NCBI RefSeq assembly: GCF_900215575.1
Contig: NZ_OBEJ01000001.1
Span: 1-64,000 of the forward strand
Direction: 5' to 3'
Origin: Natronoarchaeum philippinense
GTDB taxonomy: Archaea > Halobacteriota > Halobacteria > Halobacteriales > Natronoarchaeaceae
DNA: 64,000 bases
Part shown: piece by piece, positions 1-8,867 of the stretch
Position numbering within the stretch: the first letter of the stretch is position 1
Layout: every line of letters begins with the position of its first letter
The notes under the pieces: model-generated
Told to the model about the DNA's origin: nothing
The model's database searches: none
Seen by the model: the letters and a program-made list of their open reading frames with translations, nothing else
Position numbers and translations under genes: made by a program

Positions 1-46
1 CGCGAGCCTCTGGAAACACCGCCTCGCCGCCTCCCATTCATACTCT

Positions 47-80
47 CGACCCTCACGAGCAGCGCGCTCGTGGGGGTCGG
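47..80. terminator. Inverted repeat, possible terminator hairpin
   Basis: Two 14-base arms (47-60 and 66-79) are complementary except for one mismatch and enclose a 5-base loop. The structure lies just beyond the 3' end of the minus-strand zinc-finger gene and could also end a plus-strand gene left of the window. No strong T run follows on either strand, so a terminator role is only a guess. Confidence 0.35.
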
Positions 81-115
81 TTCATTTCGAACGCGACCGC
101 GAGCAACAGCAGTCG

Positions 116-454
116 CTAGCGGTCGCTCTCGTCATCCGAGCGCAAAAGCGCTAGTTGCGGCTTCGGATCGACGAGGCAGGCCCACCGCGTCTGCGTTGAC
201 GCGTCCGACGTGACGCCGAGACGCGCGCTGATGATCGCGCGACCGCGCGCTTCGAGCGGCGCCGTCACCCCACAATTCTCGCAGAATAGCGCTTCGACCG
301 ACCAGTGGCGACGCTGCTGGGGCTGATGCAACCGAACGATGACGGGTGCTCCCGACTGGAGTCGACCGTCGCAGGTGTCACACGTTGTACACGCATCTTC
401 ACCCACTCGGAGTCCCGTTGCAAGCTGCGCCAGCGTCGTTCGAACAGGGATCAT
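116..454 (-). CDS. Small zinc-finger-like protein, unknown function
   Basis: This 112-residue protein is not recognised as a named family. It carries a Cys-rich N-terminal patch (CTTCDTC around residues 22-28) and a second pair, CENC, around residue 58, so four or more cysteines could bind one zinc ion. The rest is soluble with no signal peptide or membrane segment. The start is the ATG at 454 (MIPVRTT...); an upstream TTG at 484 would add ten residues but has nothing to recommend it. It may be a DNA-, RNA- or protein-binding zinc protein, as are many short CxxC proteins of haloarchaea. The neighbour at 592 is on the same strand but separated by 137 bases. Confidence 0.7.
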   Translation of the reverse strand: MIPVRTTLAQLATGLRVGEDACTTCDTCDGRLQSGAPVIVRLHQPQQRRHWSVEALFCENCGVTAPLEARGRAIISARLGVTSDASTQTRWACLVDPKPQLALLRSDDESDR

Positions 455-591
455 CGTACTCTCCCCGTGATTGCTACGGGACAACTATGGACAGAGGATC
501 GCTCAGCGAGCGGCCAGTACGGGGCGATGTCGAGAGAGCCGACAGTATCCATCGGGAGCTCTCGCCGCCCGACCGTACGAAAAGCTGTGGG

Positions 592-1662
592 TCAGAGCTG
601 ATAGGGGCTCTCGTCGCGACCGAACTGGTCGCGCTCGACTGCTCGGAGCGTGCTCGAATCGAGTTCGACGAGGTGGCACAGCGGGTTTCCGGGATAGACG
701 ACCGGATTTTCGAGGACGCCGACGAGAAGACCGGTGAAGGGTGCTTCGACCACGTCGGTGTCAGTCTTGAACGGGTTCGTAATCGAGCAGATCGCTTCGC
801 CTTCGTGGACGAGCGCGCCGCGGTCGTGATGCATGTCGACGATGCCGCCGACATCTGCTCGCAGCCACGTTTTCTCTTGCTCGTCAGTGATGACGGTACG
901 CCACCCCGGCCAGTGCACGGTGCTTTCTTTGAACAGGCCGTACTCGGCGAAGACACTGACGACGCCGTCGAGCGCGCGGTTGATCAGGCCGCGCTGAAAG
1001 CGGTGGGCTTCGCCCATCTCGACGGTGATCGTCGGGACGCCCGCGTCGGTCGCCTCTCGCCGGAGCGTTCCGCTTGGACCGTTCCCCGCGAGGATGACGT
1101 TCGAACTGAACGCTTGTGCCAGCCGTGCAGTTTCCTCGTCCTCCATGTTCGCTCGTGCGTGGAGCATGTTCGTTCGCCCGCGCGTGGACGTGTGAAAGTC
1201 CAGTCCGAAATCACACGGCTCGATGAAGTTCGAGAAGATGCGATGTGCCATTCGCTTGGCGCTGGTCGAGTGTTCACTGCCCGGAAACGAGCGGTTCAGG
1301 TCCCGATCATAGATCGGCAGGTAGCGCTGCTGGGCGAGGAAGGCGGGGACGTTCAACACCGGAAGACAGACCAGCGTGCCGTGAAGCACGTCGTGGTTCC
1401 ACTCGTGGGCGACTTCACGAACGACTTCGATGCCGTTGAGTTCGTCGCCGTGTGCTGCCGCAGTCAGATACGCCGTCGGTCCCGGTTCGGGGCCGTTGAT
1501 GATCGTCACAGGGAGCCGCACCGGATCTCCGAGATACGTCTCGCTGATCGGGAATCGGATGTTGACGCGCTCGCCGGGGGCAACTGCGCCGCCATCGTAC
1601 ACGAACGTGTCGTCTTCCGTCGAGGGATCGTCGGCAGACGCCGACCCCTCATGTTCGCTCAT
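592..1662 (-). CDS. Succinylglutamate desuccinylase/aspartoacylase-family zinc hydrolase
   Basis: This 356-residue protein belongs to the AstE/AspA branch of the M14 carboxypeptidase-like fold, which removes acyl or aminoacyl groups from amides with a catalytic zinc. The zinc ligands are visible as HGDE (H71, E74) and a later His in LDFHTS (H157). The substrate-binding DLNRSFPG (R124) and the likely catalytic Glu in TVEMGE (E215) are also present. The C-terminal 90 residues look like the usual beta-barrel domain. The start at 1662 (MSEHEG) is preferred because a TATA element lies 25-33 bases upstream; longer starts would run through the promoter. It is divergent from a RimK-like ligase fused to a RimB-like domain, a pairing that suggests both act on the same amide-linked modification. 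Its substrate cannot be read from sequence. Confidence 0.88.
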   Translation of the reverse strand: MSEHEGSASADDPSTEDDTFVYDGGAVAPGERVNIRFPISETYLGDPVRLPVTIINGPEPGPTAYLTAAAHGDELNGIEVVREVAHEWNHDVLHGTLVCLPVLNVPAFLAQQRYLPIYDRDLNRSFPGSEHSTSAKRMAHRIFSNFIEPCDFGLDFHTSTRGRTNMLHARANMEDEETARLAQAFSSNVILAGNGPSGTLRREATDAGVPTITVEMGEAHRFQRGLINRALDGVVSVFAEYGLFKESTVHWPGWRTVITDEQEKTWLRADVGGIVDMHHDRGALVHEGEAICSITNPFKTDTDVVEAPFTGLLVGVLENPVVYPGNPLCHLVELDSSTLRAVERDQFGRDESPYQL

Positions 1663-1686
1663 ACGTACGATAGCAACCGGTAGAGC

Positions 1687-1695
1687 AATATAAAT
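1687..1695 (-). promoter_or_regulatory. TATA element of the AspA-like gene
   Basis: On the minus strand this reads ATTTATATT, 25-33 bases before the ATG at 1662. That is the spacing expected for a leaderless haloarchaeal transcript. The divergent ligase gene at 1761 shares this 98-base spacer but shows only a weak TATA-like stretch near 1726-1736. Confidence 0.55.
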
Positions 1696-1760
1696 CAGTC
1701 CCTCGGTCGGACACGCGCCGACGGGTAAGGTTTTCACCCGGGTGGCGTTTGTCATACGTA

Positions 1761-3101
1761 ATGGCAGGCGACGCTGCGACGACGATCGGGGTTTTGAGCC
1801 TTCACAACAGCAAGGAGACGAAAGCGATACTCAATGCGGCCGAGGCACTAGGGTACGACACGGCGTGGCCTCGTTCTGAGAACACGTCTGTAAGTATCGA
1901 GGACGGCGAACTGACGATCGAACCCGATGTCGATGTCGTCGCCAACCGACTCTTACTCTCGAACACCGCACAACCCGCCGAAGAACTCGGCTTGGCCAAC
2001 GTCTTCGCGCGTGCCGGGGAGATGCTGAACGTTCCGGAGGCGACGCTGACCGCGATGCACAAGTTCGCTGCGGCCACCGCGTTGGCCGAGGCTGATGTCC
2101 CGATCCCGGACGCGCTGTTGGCCCTCGGCAGCGCGACGCTGAACCGCCGCCGGTCGGAGTTCGGCGAGGAAGCAGTCTACAAGACCGCGATCGGAACCCA
2201 CGGCGGCGGCACGTGGAAGGTCGGCCCCGGTGAGTCGGTCAATGCGATGGTGGGCAACCGATACGCGTTCCTACAGGACCTCATCGAGCGTGATGGCGAA
2301 GCCCACCGCGACCTCCGCGTGTACGTCGTCGACGGCCAGATCCTCGGTGCGATGCACCGCTATGCCCCCGAAGGCGACTGGCGCACGAACGTCTCGCTCG
2401 GCGGAGATGTCCGCGATGCTTCCGACCAACTCACCGATGAGGTCCGTCAGATCGCACGTACGGCGACCGAGGCGATCGGACTGGACTACGCCGGCGTCGA
2501 CATCATCGAGGGCGACGACGGCTGGTACGTCCTCGAGGTCAACCCTACCGCTGGCTTCAAGGGTTTTTTCGAGGCTACCGGCCGCTCGCCCGCACCGTAC
2601 ATTGCCGCGCTCGCAGCGGAGCGCGCTGGCGAATCGGTCGACGAGACCCGTGTCGAAGAACTCTCGACCACGCTCGACGATTCGGTGCCGACCGCCAGAC
2701 CGCACCCGGAGCCTAATGGGCTCGACGGCGCCGCGACGATCGGCTACACCGAGGAAGTGATGGTCAGTGGGACGAGCGACTCAAAGACCGTCGTGGCAAA
2801 GTCCGACACCGGCGCGACCCGAACCAGCGTCGACACGAGTCTCGCCGCCGAGATCGGTGCGGGCCCGATCAAGAGCAAGATGCGCGTCCGATCGGGAAGT
2901 TCCAAGCGCAGCAAGGTTCGGCCGATCGTCGACATCGTCGTCGGCGTCGGCGGGCATCGCCACACGGTCGCCGCTAACGTCGAGGACCGAAGCCACATGG
3001 ACTACCCGCTGTTGCTCGGCCGAGACATCCTCGAACACTACCACGTCGATGTCGGACGCCGCGTCGACGCCGACACCGACGAGACGGAACTCGAGGAGTA
3101 A
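1761..3101 (+). CDS. RimK-like ATP-grasp ligase fused to RimB-like retropepsin-fold (PF05618) domain
   Basis: This 446-residue protein has two domains. Residues 1 to about 290 form an ATP-grasp amide ligase of the RimK/LysX/CofF type, with a Gly-rich ATP loop (THGGGTWK near 146) and the metal-binding ExN motif LEVNPT (E259, N261). Residues about 325-430 match the RimB/'ATP-dependent zinc protease' family: KSDTGATRTS near 347 corresponds to the pepsin-like DTGA motif and YPLLLGRDIL near 415 to the second conserved block. RimK enzymes add glutamates to protein or cofactor tails, while RimB-type domains are linked to them genetically. Fusion and the divergent AspA-like hydrolase suggest a ligate/trim pair. 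The ATG at 1761 was chosen over an upstream TTG. Substrate is unknown; coenzyme F420 or a ribosomal protein are possibilities. Confidence 0.88.
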   Translation: MAGDAATTIGVLSLHNSKETKAILNAAEALGYDTAWPRSENTSVSIEDGELTIEPDVDVVANRLLLSNTAQPAEELGLANVFARAGEMLNVPEATLTAMHKFAAATALAEADVPIPDALLALGSATLNRRRSEFGEEAVYKTAIGTHGGGTWKVGPGESVNAMVGNRYAFLQDLIERDGEAHRDLRVYVVDGQILGAMHRYAPEGDWRTNVSLGGDVRDASDQLTDEVRQIARTATEAIGLDYAGVDIIEGDDGWYVLEVNPTAGFKGFFEATGRSPAPYIAALAAERAGESVDETRVEELSTTLDDSVPTARPHPEPNGLDGAATIGYTEEVMVSGTSDSKTVVAKSDTGATRTSVDTSLAAEIGAGPIKSKMRVRSGSSKRSKVRPIVDIVVGVGGHRHTVAANVEDRSHMDYPLLLGRDILEHYHVDVGRRVDADTDETELEE

Positions 3102-3113
3102 GCCGGGAACGTC

Positions 3114-3725
3114 TCACTCCGATTCGTACGCTTGCCAGACGTACCGCGTTCCCACCGACCGGTACGGACGCCACGACTCGGCGATCGCACGCATCTCCGA
3201 GCGCGCCATCGACGCGTCGCCGTCGCCGTACAGTTCGTCGATGCCGCGCCGAACTGCCAAGTCGCCGAGCGGGAGAACGTCTTCGCGCCCGAGCGCGAAG
3301 ATCAGGTACATGCGGGCGGTCCACTCGCCCACGCCGCGGATCTCGGTCAGTAGATCGATCACCGCGTCGTCGCCGTACTCGTCGAGGGCGCCACGGGTGA
3401 GATCGCGCTCTTGAAACGCCTGCGCGCAGTTCCGGACGTATTCGACTTTCGAGTCGCTCAGGCCCGCCTCGCGGAGCGCGTCCTGATCGGCCGATAGAAC
3501 GGTATCGGGCGTCACCTGACCGTCGAGCACGTCGAACGCGCGCTCTCGGACGGCGCGTGCCGAAGCCGTCGACAGTTGCTGGTTGAGAATCGACACGACG
3601 AGGCGACGAAACTCGTTGTCGGCCGGCGTCATGTCGAGCGGGCCGTGGCGGTCGATCAGGTCGGCCATCACTGAATCCGACTGGAGAACGGACGCGGCGT
3701 CTGCGAAGGTTGCTCGCTCGGACAC
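3114..3725 (-). CDS. DNA-3-methyladenine glycosylase, AlkA-like (HhH-GPD)
   Basis: This 203-residue protein is a base-excision repair glycosylase of the HhH-GPD superfamily that removes alkylated bases from DNA. The helix-hairpin-helix reads EIRGVGEWTA (residues 128-137), and the catalytic aspartate follows in PLGDLAVRRG (D155). NQQLS near residue 48 is the conserved helix after the N-terminal region. There is no iron-sulfur cluster, unlike the Nth homologue at 33910. It is short for AlkA because it lacks the N-terminal TBP-like domain, as in AlkA-like enzymes of many archaea. The start is a GTG at 3725. It converges on the ligase gene with a gap of only 12 bases. Confidence 0.9.
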   Translation of the reverse strand: MSERATFADAASVLQSDSVMADLIDRHGPLDMTPADNEFRRLVVSILNQQLSTASARAVRERAFDVLDGQVTPDTVLSADQDALREAGLSDSKVEYVRNCAQAFQERDLTRGALDEYGDDAVIDLLTEIRGVGEWTARMYLIFALGREDVLPLGDLAVRRGIDELYGDGDASMARSEMRAIAESWRPYRSVGTRYVWQAYESE

Positions 3726-3820
3726 GCCGTGACAGTCAGGGCGGAGACGCCAAGGGCGTTTCGCTGGCCGCGATCCGATTCTGTAGTCACAACGCTCGTG
3801 TGTGCTGTGTGTCGGCCTAG

Positions 3821-3826
3821 ATTTAT
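3821..3826 (+). promoter_or_regulatory. TATA-like element of the small membrane protein gene
   Basis: ATTTAT lies 25-30 bases before the ATG at 3851, the normal position for a leaderless haloarchaeal promoter. It supports the chosen start of the downstream gene. Confidence 0.4.
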
Positions 3827-3850
3827 CCCGGACCGTGGTAGTGTGACGCT

Positions 3851-4174
3851 ATGATCGCTCGTACCGGAGCTTACATCGCCAACGGAGGCGGGTTTGCGCC
3901 GATCGTCACGTTCGTACTCGTCATGCTCGCGGGAGTTGCGGCAGTCGGCGCGGGATACGCCGCCCACGCCGCGCTGTCGGTGGCGGGGTTCGACCGTCCG
4001 GTCGTCGTAGGCGGCGTCGCCGGCGTCGGATTCTTCGCGTGGTTCTGGTATGCAGCGGCCACCGGAAGCGGACTCGCGGCGCTCGCCGCCGCCGCTGCTG
4101 GCGTCGTACTGGCCGTGATCGGGGTCGTCTGGGAAGCGACGACCTCGCTTCTCGATGCTCTGGATGTTAACTAA
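3851..4174 (+). CDS. Small three-helix membrane protein
   Basis: This 107-residue protein was not assigned to a family. It has three predicted membrane spans, at about residues 16-38, 48-68 and 72-95, rich in Ala, Gly and Val, with short polar ends. There is no signal peptide with a cleavage site and no obvious metal-binding or catalytic residues. It stands alone between the divergent glycosylase gene and the convergent acyl-CoA dehydrogenase gene (14-base gap), so context gives no function. A TATA-like element at the right distance supports expression. Confidence 0.7.
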   Translation: MIARTGAYIANGGGFAPIVTFVLVMLAGVAAVGAGYAAHAALSVAGFDRPVVVGGVAGVGFFAWFWYAAATGSGLAALAAAAAGVVLAVIGVVWEATTSLLDALDVN

Positions 4175-4188
4175 AAGACGGTCGCGGA

Positions 4189-5340
4189 TCAGAACCCTTT
4201 GCCGAGCAGCTCGCGCGCGATGATGTTCTTCTGGATTTCGGTGGTTCCCTCGTAGATCTGCGTGATCTTGGCGTCCCGGTAGAGTCGTTCGACGTCGAAG
4301 TCGTTGACGTAGCCGGCCCCACCGTGAATCTGGACGGCCTCGTCTGCGACATCGACCGCGACTTGCGAGGCGTACTCTTTGGCCATCGAAGCTAGCGCGG
4401 TCAACTGGTCGTCCTCGTTCTCGACGCTCCACGCCGATTTGTAGGTGAGCTGACGGGCGGCCTCGGTCTTGGTGTGCATCTCCGCGAGCTTGTGCTGGAT
4501 CGCTTGGAAGTCGCTGATCGACTTGCCGAACTGCTCGCGGTCTTTCGCGTACTCCAGCGCGCGCTCGCAGGCGCCCTTGGCGATGCCGACGCCTTGGGCG
4601 GCGACCATGGTACGAGTCTCGTCGAAGAAGTTCATCAGTTGGAGGAAGCCGGCGCCCCGCGTGCCGATCAGGTTCTCCTCGGGAACGCGCACGTCGTCGA
4701 AAATTAGCTCGGCGGTGTCGGATGCACGGATGCCGAGTTTTCCGGTGATCTTGTCAGCTTCGAAGCCATCTCGGTCGGACTCGACGACGATCTGTGAGAA
4801 GCCCGAGTAGCGGTCGTCGACATCGTCAGTCTGGCACATCACGACGAAGTAGTCGCCGACCGACCCGTTGGTGATCCACATCTTGTTGCCGTTGATCACC
4901 CACTCGTCGCCATCCTTGTCCGCCTCCGTCGAGACGCTTGACACGTCCGATCCGGTGTCGGGTTCGCTGATCGCCGCGCCCATGATCGCCTCGCCCGACG
5001 CGATCGGTTCGAGGAACCGCTCTTTCTGATCTTCGGTGCCGTACTCCATGATTGAATCGGCGCCAAAGGCCGCGCTCGTGATACAGAGGCCGATTCCGGG
5101 GTCGACGGCGAACAGTTCTTCAGTGATCAGCGACATCTCCAGCGGCGTGTAGGACGCCCCGCCGTACTCGACGGGGATGTGTGCGCCAGTCAGCCCCATC
5201 TCGGCGGCCTCGTCCATCACTTCCGCGGGATATTTCTCGTCGACGTCGTACTCGGTTGCGACCGGTTCGATCTCGTTTTCGGCGAAGCGCCGCACCTCGT
5301 CGCGGATCGCTCGCTGCTCCTCGGAGAGTCCGAAGTCCAT
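4189..5340 (-). CDS. Acyl-CoA dehydrogenase
   Basis: This 383-residue flavoenzyme oxidises acyl-CoA to trans-2-enoyl-CoA, passing electrons to an electron-transfer flavoprotein. The full-length family pattern is present: an N-terminal helical domain starting FGLSEEQ, the FAD/substrate-binding WITNG region, the signature [15 protein letters not shown] near residue 242, and the C-terminal QIHGGAGY and YEGTTEIQ. The Glu in YEGTTE is the expected catalytic base. The ATG at 5340 gives the usual family N-terminus; in-frame ATG or TTG-type starts up to 5364 would add a few residues. It is divergent from the hydroxyacyl-CoA dehydrogenase/enoyl-CoA hydratase fusion, and the pair supply three consecutive beta-oxidation steps. 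Confidence 0.95.
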   Translation of the reverse strand: MDFGLSEEQRAIRDEVRRFAENEIEPVATEYDVDEKYPAEVMDEAAEMGLTGAHIPVEYGGASYTPLEMSLITEELFAVDPGIGLCITSAAFGADSIMEYGTEDQKERFLEPIASGEAIMGAAISEPDTGSDVSSVSTEADKDGDEWVINGNKMWITNGSVGDYFVVMCQTDDVDDRYSGFSQIVVESDRDGFEADKITGKLGIRASDTAELIFDDVRVPEENLIGTRGAGFLQLMNFFDETRTMVAAQGVGIAKGACERALEYAKDREQFGKSISDFQAIQHKLAEMHTKTEAARQLTYKSAWSVENEDDQLTALASMAKEYASQVAVDVADEAVQIHGGAGYVNDFDVERLYRDAKITQIYEGTTEIQKNIIARELLGKGF

Positions 5341-5455
5341 GCTACTCACTTCCATAGTGAACAATAAATATCTTTGTAACCAGAGATAAACCGAAACATA
5401 GTTTCAAAGCAGGACGAGGGAAACGTTAAAACGACTGCCTGCCGTGGGCCTATCC
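5341..5455. promoter_or_regulatory. Divergent, AT-rich promoter region of the beta-oxidation genes
   Basis: The 115-base spacer is clearly richer in A and T than its surroundings, especially 5355-5405. It must drive both the acyl-CoA dehydrogenase gene and the hydroxyacyl-CoA dehydrogenase fusion gene. TATCT (5368-5372) and AGATA (5383-5387) form a small dyad that could bind a regulator, and a TTAAAA stretch at about 5426-5431 is a reasonable TATA box for the plus-strand gene. Regulator identity is unknown. Confidence 0.45.
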
Positions 5456-7429
5456 ATGGAGTTAGACGATGTCAACACTATCGCAGTTCTCGGCGCTGGA
5501 AACATGGGCCACGGCATCGCCGAAGTCGCGGCGTTGTCCGGCTACGAGGTCAACATCCGGGACATCAAAGAGGAGTTCGTACAGAACGGCTACGAGCAGA
5601 TCGAGTGGAGCCTGAACAAGCTCGAGGAAAAAGAGCAGATCGGCGAGGGCGAAGCCGACGCGACGCTCGACCGCGTGACGCCGCTGGTCGATGTCGGCGA
5701 GGCGGTCGGTGACGCCGATGTCGTGATCGAAGCCGTCCCCGAGAAGATGGATATCAAGAAGGACGTCTATCAGGAAGTCGAGGAACATGCCCCCGACGAG
5801 GCCATCTTCGCCACCAACACCTCCTCGCTGTCGATCACCGAACTGTCGGAGGTCACCGAACGCTCGGGCCAGTTCTGCGGGATGCACTTTTTCAACCCGC
5901 CGGTTCGGATGCAGCTCGTCGAGGTCATCTCGGGCGCCCACTCCGACGAGGAGACGCTCGACGTGATCGAGGGGCTCGCCGAGGAGTTCGGCAAGACGCC
6001 CGTCCGCGTCCACAAGGACTCGCCGGGGTTCATCGTCAACCGCATCCTCGTGCCGCTGATGAACGAGGCGTGCTGGCTCGTCCACGAGGGCGAGGCCACC
6101 ATCGCTGAGGTCGACTCCACGACCAAATACGATATCGGTCTCCCGATGGGTAGCTTCGAACTCGGCGATCAGGTCGGTAACGACGTGAGCTACCACGTGC
6201 TGGAGTATATGCACGAAGAGCTCGGGGACGCCTACGAGCCCTGCCCGCTGCTGGCCGAGAAGGTCGAGAACGACGAGCTCGGCAAGAAGACCGGCAAGGG
6301 CTTCTACGACTACGAGGACGGAGACGGCGCCGACGTGCCCACCGACGAGGGCAGCGAACTGGTTCGAGACCGCCTGACGGCCGTGATGGCCAACGAGACT
6401 GCCCACCTGATCGGCAACGACGTTGCGGGGCCCGACGCCATCGACGAGGCCGTGATGCTCGGCGCTGGCTTCCCCGACGGTCCCGCCAAGCTCGCCGACG
6501 ACGCCGGTCTCGACCACCTGCTCGACGTGCTCGAATCAGCCCACGAGGAGACGGGCGCAGAGCGCTACCAGCCGGCTGACTACCTCCCCGAAGCCGCCGA
6601 AGAAGGCGGCTTCCACGGTGGCGACGCCGACGGCGGCGAACGTTACGACTTCGACACCATCCGCGTCGAGAAGCCCGGCGAAATGGTCGGCAAGGTCGTA
6701 CTCGATCGTCCCCACCGGATGAACACGATCAGCGGCGAGTTGCTCGACGAGCTCGGCGAGGCGATCGACCTGCTCGACGACGACGAGGACGTGCGTTCGA
6801 TCCTGCTGGTCGGCGAGGGCGAGAAAGCGTTCTCGGCCGGCGCCGACGTTCAGAGTATGGCCAGCGGTGCCGACCCGCTCGACGCCGTCGAACTCTCCCG
6901 CAAGGGCCAGCAGACGTTCGGCAAGTTACAGGACTGTGATATGCCGGTCGTCGCCGGTATCGACGGCTTCTGTCTCGGCGGCGGGATGGAGATGGCGACC
7001 TGCGCCGACATGCGTGTCGCCTCAGAGCGGTCCGAGCTCGGCCAGCCCGAGCACAATCTCGGGCTCCTGCCGGGCTGGGGCGGCACCCAGCGGCTTCAGC
7101 GCATCGTCGGCGAGGGCCGCGCAAAAGAGATTATCTTCACCGCCGAGCGATTCGACCCCGAGACGATGGCCGACTACGGCTTCGTCAACGAGGTCGTCGC
7201 CAACGACGAACTGCAGAACCGCGCCTTCGAGCTAGCGGCCGACCTTGCTGCGGGGCCACCGATCGCCCAGCGCTACACCAAACGCGCGATGCACAAGGGC
7301 TGGGAGAACGCCGAGGCCGGTCTGGAAGTCGAAGCCCAAGCGTTCGGGCAGCTGATGGCGACTGACGACCTCATGGAAGGCATCACCGCCTTCATGGGTG
7401 ACGACGACCCCGAGTTCGAAGGCAAGTAG
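5456..7429 (+). CDS. 3-hydroxyacyl-CoA dehydrogenase / enoyl-CoA hydratase fusion
   Basis: This 657-residue bifunctional enzyme carries out hydration of enoyl-CoA and NAD-dependent oxidation of 3-hydroxyacyl-CoA. The N-terminal half (to about 390) is the dehydrogenase: a Rossmann motif GAGNMGHGIAE near residue 12, catalytic GMHFFNPPVR near 138, and a C-terminal dimerisation domain. Residues about 400-657 are a crotonase-fold hydratase with oxyanion-hole segments FSAGAD and GFCLGGGMEMA and both catalytic glutamates (GGGMEMA and QPEHNLGLLPG). The order, dehydrogenase first, is the reverse of bacterial FadB and is common in archaea. The ATG at 5456 is preferred to the GTG at 5444. Confidence 0.95.
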   Translation: MELDDVNTIAVLGAGNMGHGIAEVAALSGYEVNIRDIKEEFVQNGYEQIEWSLNKLEEKEQIGEGEADATLDRVTPLVDVGEAVGDADVVIEAVPEKMDIKKDVYQEVEEHAPDEAIFATNTSSLSITELSEVTERSGQFCGMHFFNPPVRMQLVEVISGAHSDEETLDVIEGLAEEFGKTPVRVHKDSPGFIVNRILVPLMNEACWLVHEGEATIAEVDSTTKYDIGLPMGSFELGDQVGNDVSYHVLEYMHEELGDAYEPCPLLAEKVENDELGKKTGKGFYDYEDGDGADVPTDEGSELVRDRLTAVMANETAHLIGNDVAGPDAIDEAVMLGAGFPDGPAKLADDAGLDHLLDVLESAHEETGAERYQPADYLPEAAEEGGFHGGDADGGERYDFDTIRVEKPGEMVGKVVLDRPHRMNTISGELLDELGEAIDLLDDDEDVRSILLVGEGEKAFSAGADVQSMASGADPLDAVELSRKGQQTFGKLQDCDMPVVAGIDGFCLGGGMEMATCADMRVASERSELGQPEHNLGLLPGWGGTQRLQRIVGEGRAKEIIFTAERFDPETMADYGFVNEVVANDELQNRAFELAADLAAGPPIAQRYTKRAMHKGWENAEAGLEVEAQAFGQLMATDDLMEGITAFMGDDDPEFEGK

Positions 7430-7489
7430 ACGGCGGCGCTCGACCGCGTTCCGGAGGTTCTTTGCTTCGCGGTCCGAAATCCGGCTTCG

Positions 7490-8182
7490 ATGAGCGCGAA
7501 CGCGACGGTTACGGCGAGCGATTTTTGGAGTTCGTTGCGGGGCGCCGTTCGGCTGGTGTACGACGAGGTTGTTCCCGTTTCGGTGATCAGTCTCGGTACA
7601 AGCTTGCTACTGTTCCCTCTCGTCACGATCGGCCCGGCGTGTCTGGCCGCCGTTGTGACGATGTCCGAAATCGCCCATCGACGCGGCTCCGCCAGCGGGC
7701 GCTCTGAACGTGAGCGGCTTCGATCGTTTCCGTCGGCGATCCGGCGCTATTTCCGGGCCGGAATCCCGTTTTCGGTGCTGATCGTGTTTACAGCCTTGAA
7801 TCTCGTGACATACGTCCTACTTGCCTCGGCGAACGACTCGGCAGTGTTCTGGTTCGGCGCCGCGCTGGCGCTCTACACGTTGATCATCGTCGTCGCACTG
7901 ACCTTTCGAGCGGGGAGTCTGCTTGCAGACGCCGGCGCCGATACCGACGAACTTCCTGGAACTCGTGCTCTTCTCGCACAGGGCGTCGATGTGTGGCTCC
8001 AGAGTCCGTGGTACTCTGCAATACATCTGCTCGTTGTCGCGTTCATTTTGCTCGTGATGGTGCTGCTGACGCCGGCAGCGATGGTCCTGCTTGCAGGATC
8101 GCTTGCGGCGCTGGAGGTCGTCGTCTACGAGGACTTGGCCGGTGATGGTGCGGCGACGTTCTTCGAGGAGAACGACAGTTAA
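7490..8182 (+). CDS. Integral membrane protein, possibly YesL (DUF624)-like
   Basis: This 230-residue protein has five or six hydrophobic spans (about residues 28-58, 88-112, 118-142, 165-190 and 190-215). The spacing of helices and the run SSLRGAVRLVYDEVVPVSVISLG resemble the YesL/DUF624 family, but no diagnostic motif is certain. It contains no signal peptide and no cytoplasmic domain beyond short loops. It lies 60 bases after the beta-oxidation fusion gene, and its own start follows a GC-rich leader; co-transcription is possible but unproven. Function is unknown. Confidence 0.75.
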   Translation: MSANATVTASDFWSSLRGAVRLVYDEVVPVSVISLGTSLLLFPLVTIGPACLAAVVTMSEIAHRRGSASGRSERERLRSFPSAIRRYFRAGIPFSVLIVFTALNLVTYVLLASANDSAVFWFGAALALYTLIIVVALTFRAGSLLADAGADTDELPGTRALLAQGVDVWLQSPWYSAIHLLVVAFILLVMVLLTPAAMVLLAGSLAALEVVVYEDLAGDGAATFFEENDS

Positions 8183-8294
8183 TATATTCATTCATATATA
8201 ACTACTGCTACACACAGCCGCGACATTTATCACGGATTACGACAATCGCCCTAAAGAGAGTGCAGTTCGACCGACGCCCGGAACTATCCAGACT

Positions 8295-8867
8295 ATGTCC
8301 GACCAACCTGCAGAAATACTCGTCGTAGACGACGAATCGAGGCTGGCAGATCTCTTCGCGGCTTGGCTGTCAAGCGACTGGTCTGTCGAAACTGCGTACG
8401 ATGGGGAAAGTGCGCTGGAATCGATGCAAGACTCCGTCGAAATCGTGCTTCTCGACAGGCGAATGCCCGGACTATCGGGCGATGAAGTTCTATCGGAGAT
8501 TAGGGATCGTGGCTACGATAGTCGCGTCGTCATGGTCACGGCTGTCGATCCTGACTTCGACATCATCGAGATGGGTTTTGACGACTATCTCGTCAAGCCA
8601 GTCTCGAAAGACGAGCTTGTCGAGGTAGTCGAACGTGTCGAGACCCGTTCTGCCTACGAGGCCGACATCCAGCAGTACTACTCGCTCGTCTCGAAGAAAT
8701 CACTACTCGAAGCCGAGAAATCGGACCGTGAACTCGACGAGAGCGACGAGTACGACGAGCTGTGTAAACGGGTCGATTCGCTGCGCGGGCAGGTCGACGA
8801 CACCGTCTCCGGACTCTCCGACCACGACGACTTCGTCGGTGCATTTCAGGATCTACCGGGCGAGTAA
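8295..8867 (+). CDS. HalX-type response regulator
   Basis: This 190-residue protein has a receiver domain (residues 7-122) followed by a HalX domain (about 123-185). The acidic pocket is VDDE (11-14), the phosphorylated residue is D54 in VLLDRRMPG, and the conserved Lys appears in YLVKPV. The HalX domain is a charged helical region found only in haloarchaeal regulators and is not a recognised DNA-binding domain. No histidine kinase is encoded nearby, so it is probably an orphan served by a distant kinase. It lies just upstream of the giant secreted protein gene at 9064 and could control it, but that is inference from position only. A close relative is encoded at 53169. Confidence 0.93.
   Translation: MSDQPAEILVVDDESRLADLFAAWLSSDWSVETAYDGESALESMQDSVEIVLLDRRMPGLSGDEVLSEIRDRGYDSRVVMVTAVDPDFDIIEMGFDDYLVKPVSKDELVEVVERVETRSAYEADIQQYYSLVSKKSLLEAEKSDRELDESDEYDELCKRVDSLRGQVDDTVSGLSDHDDFVGAFQDLPGE

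Noticed and set aside
346-1683. 445-residue plus-strand frame opposite the AspA-like gene
   Set aside because: It mirrors the real gene, is Arg/Val/Asp-biased and has no family features, while the minus strand shows complete zinc-binding motifs.
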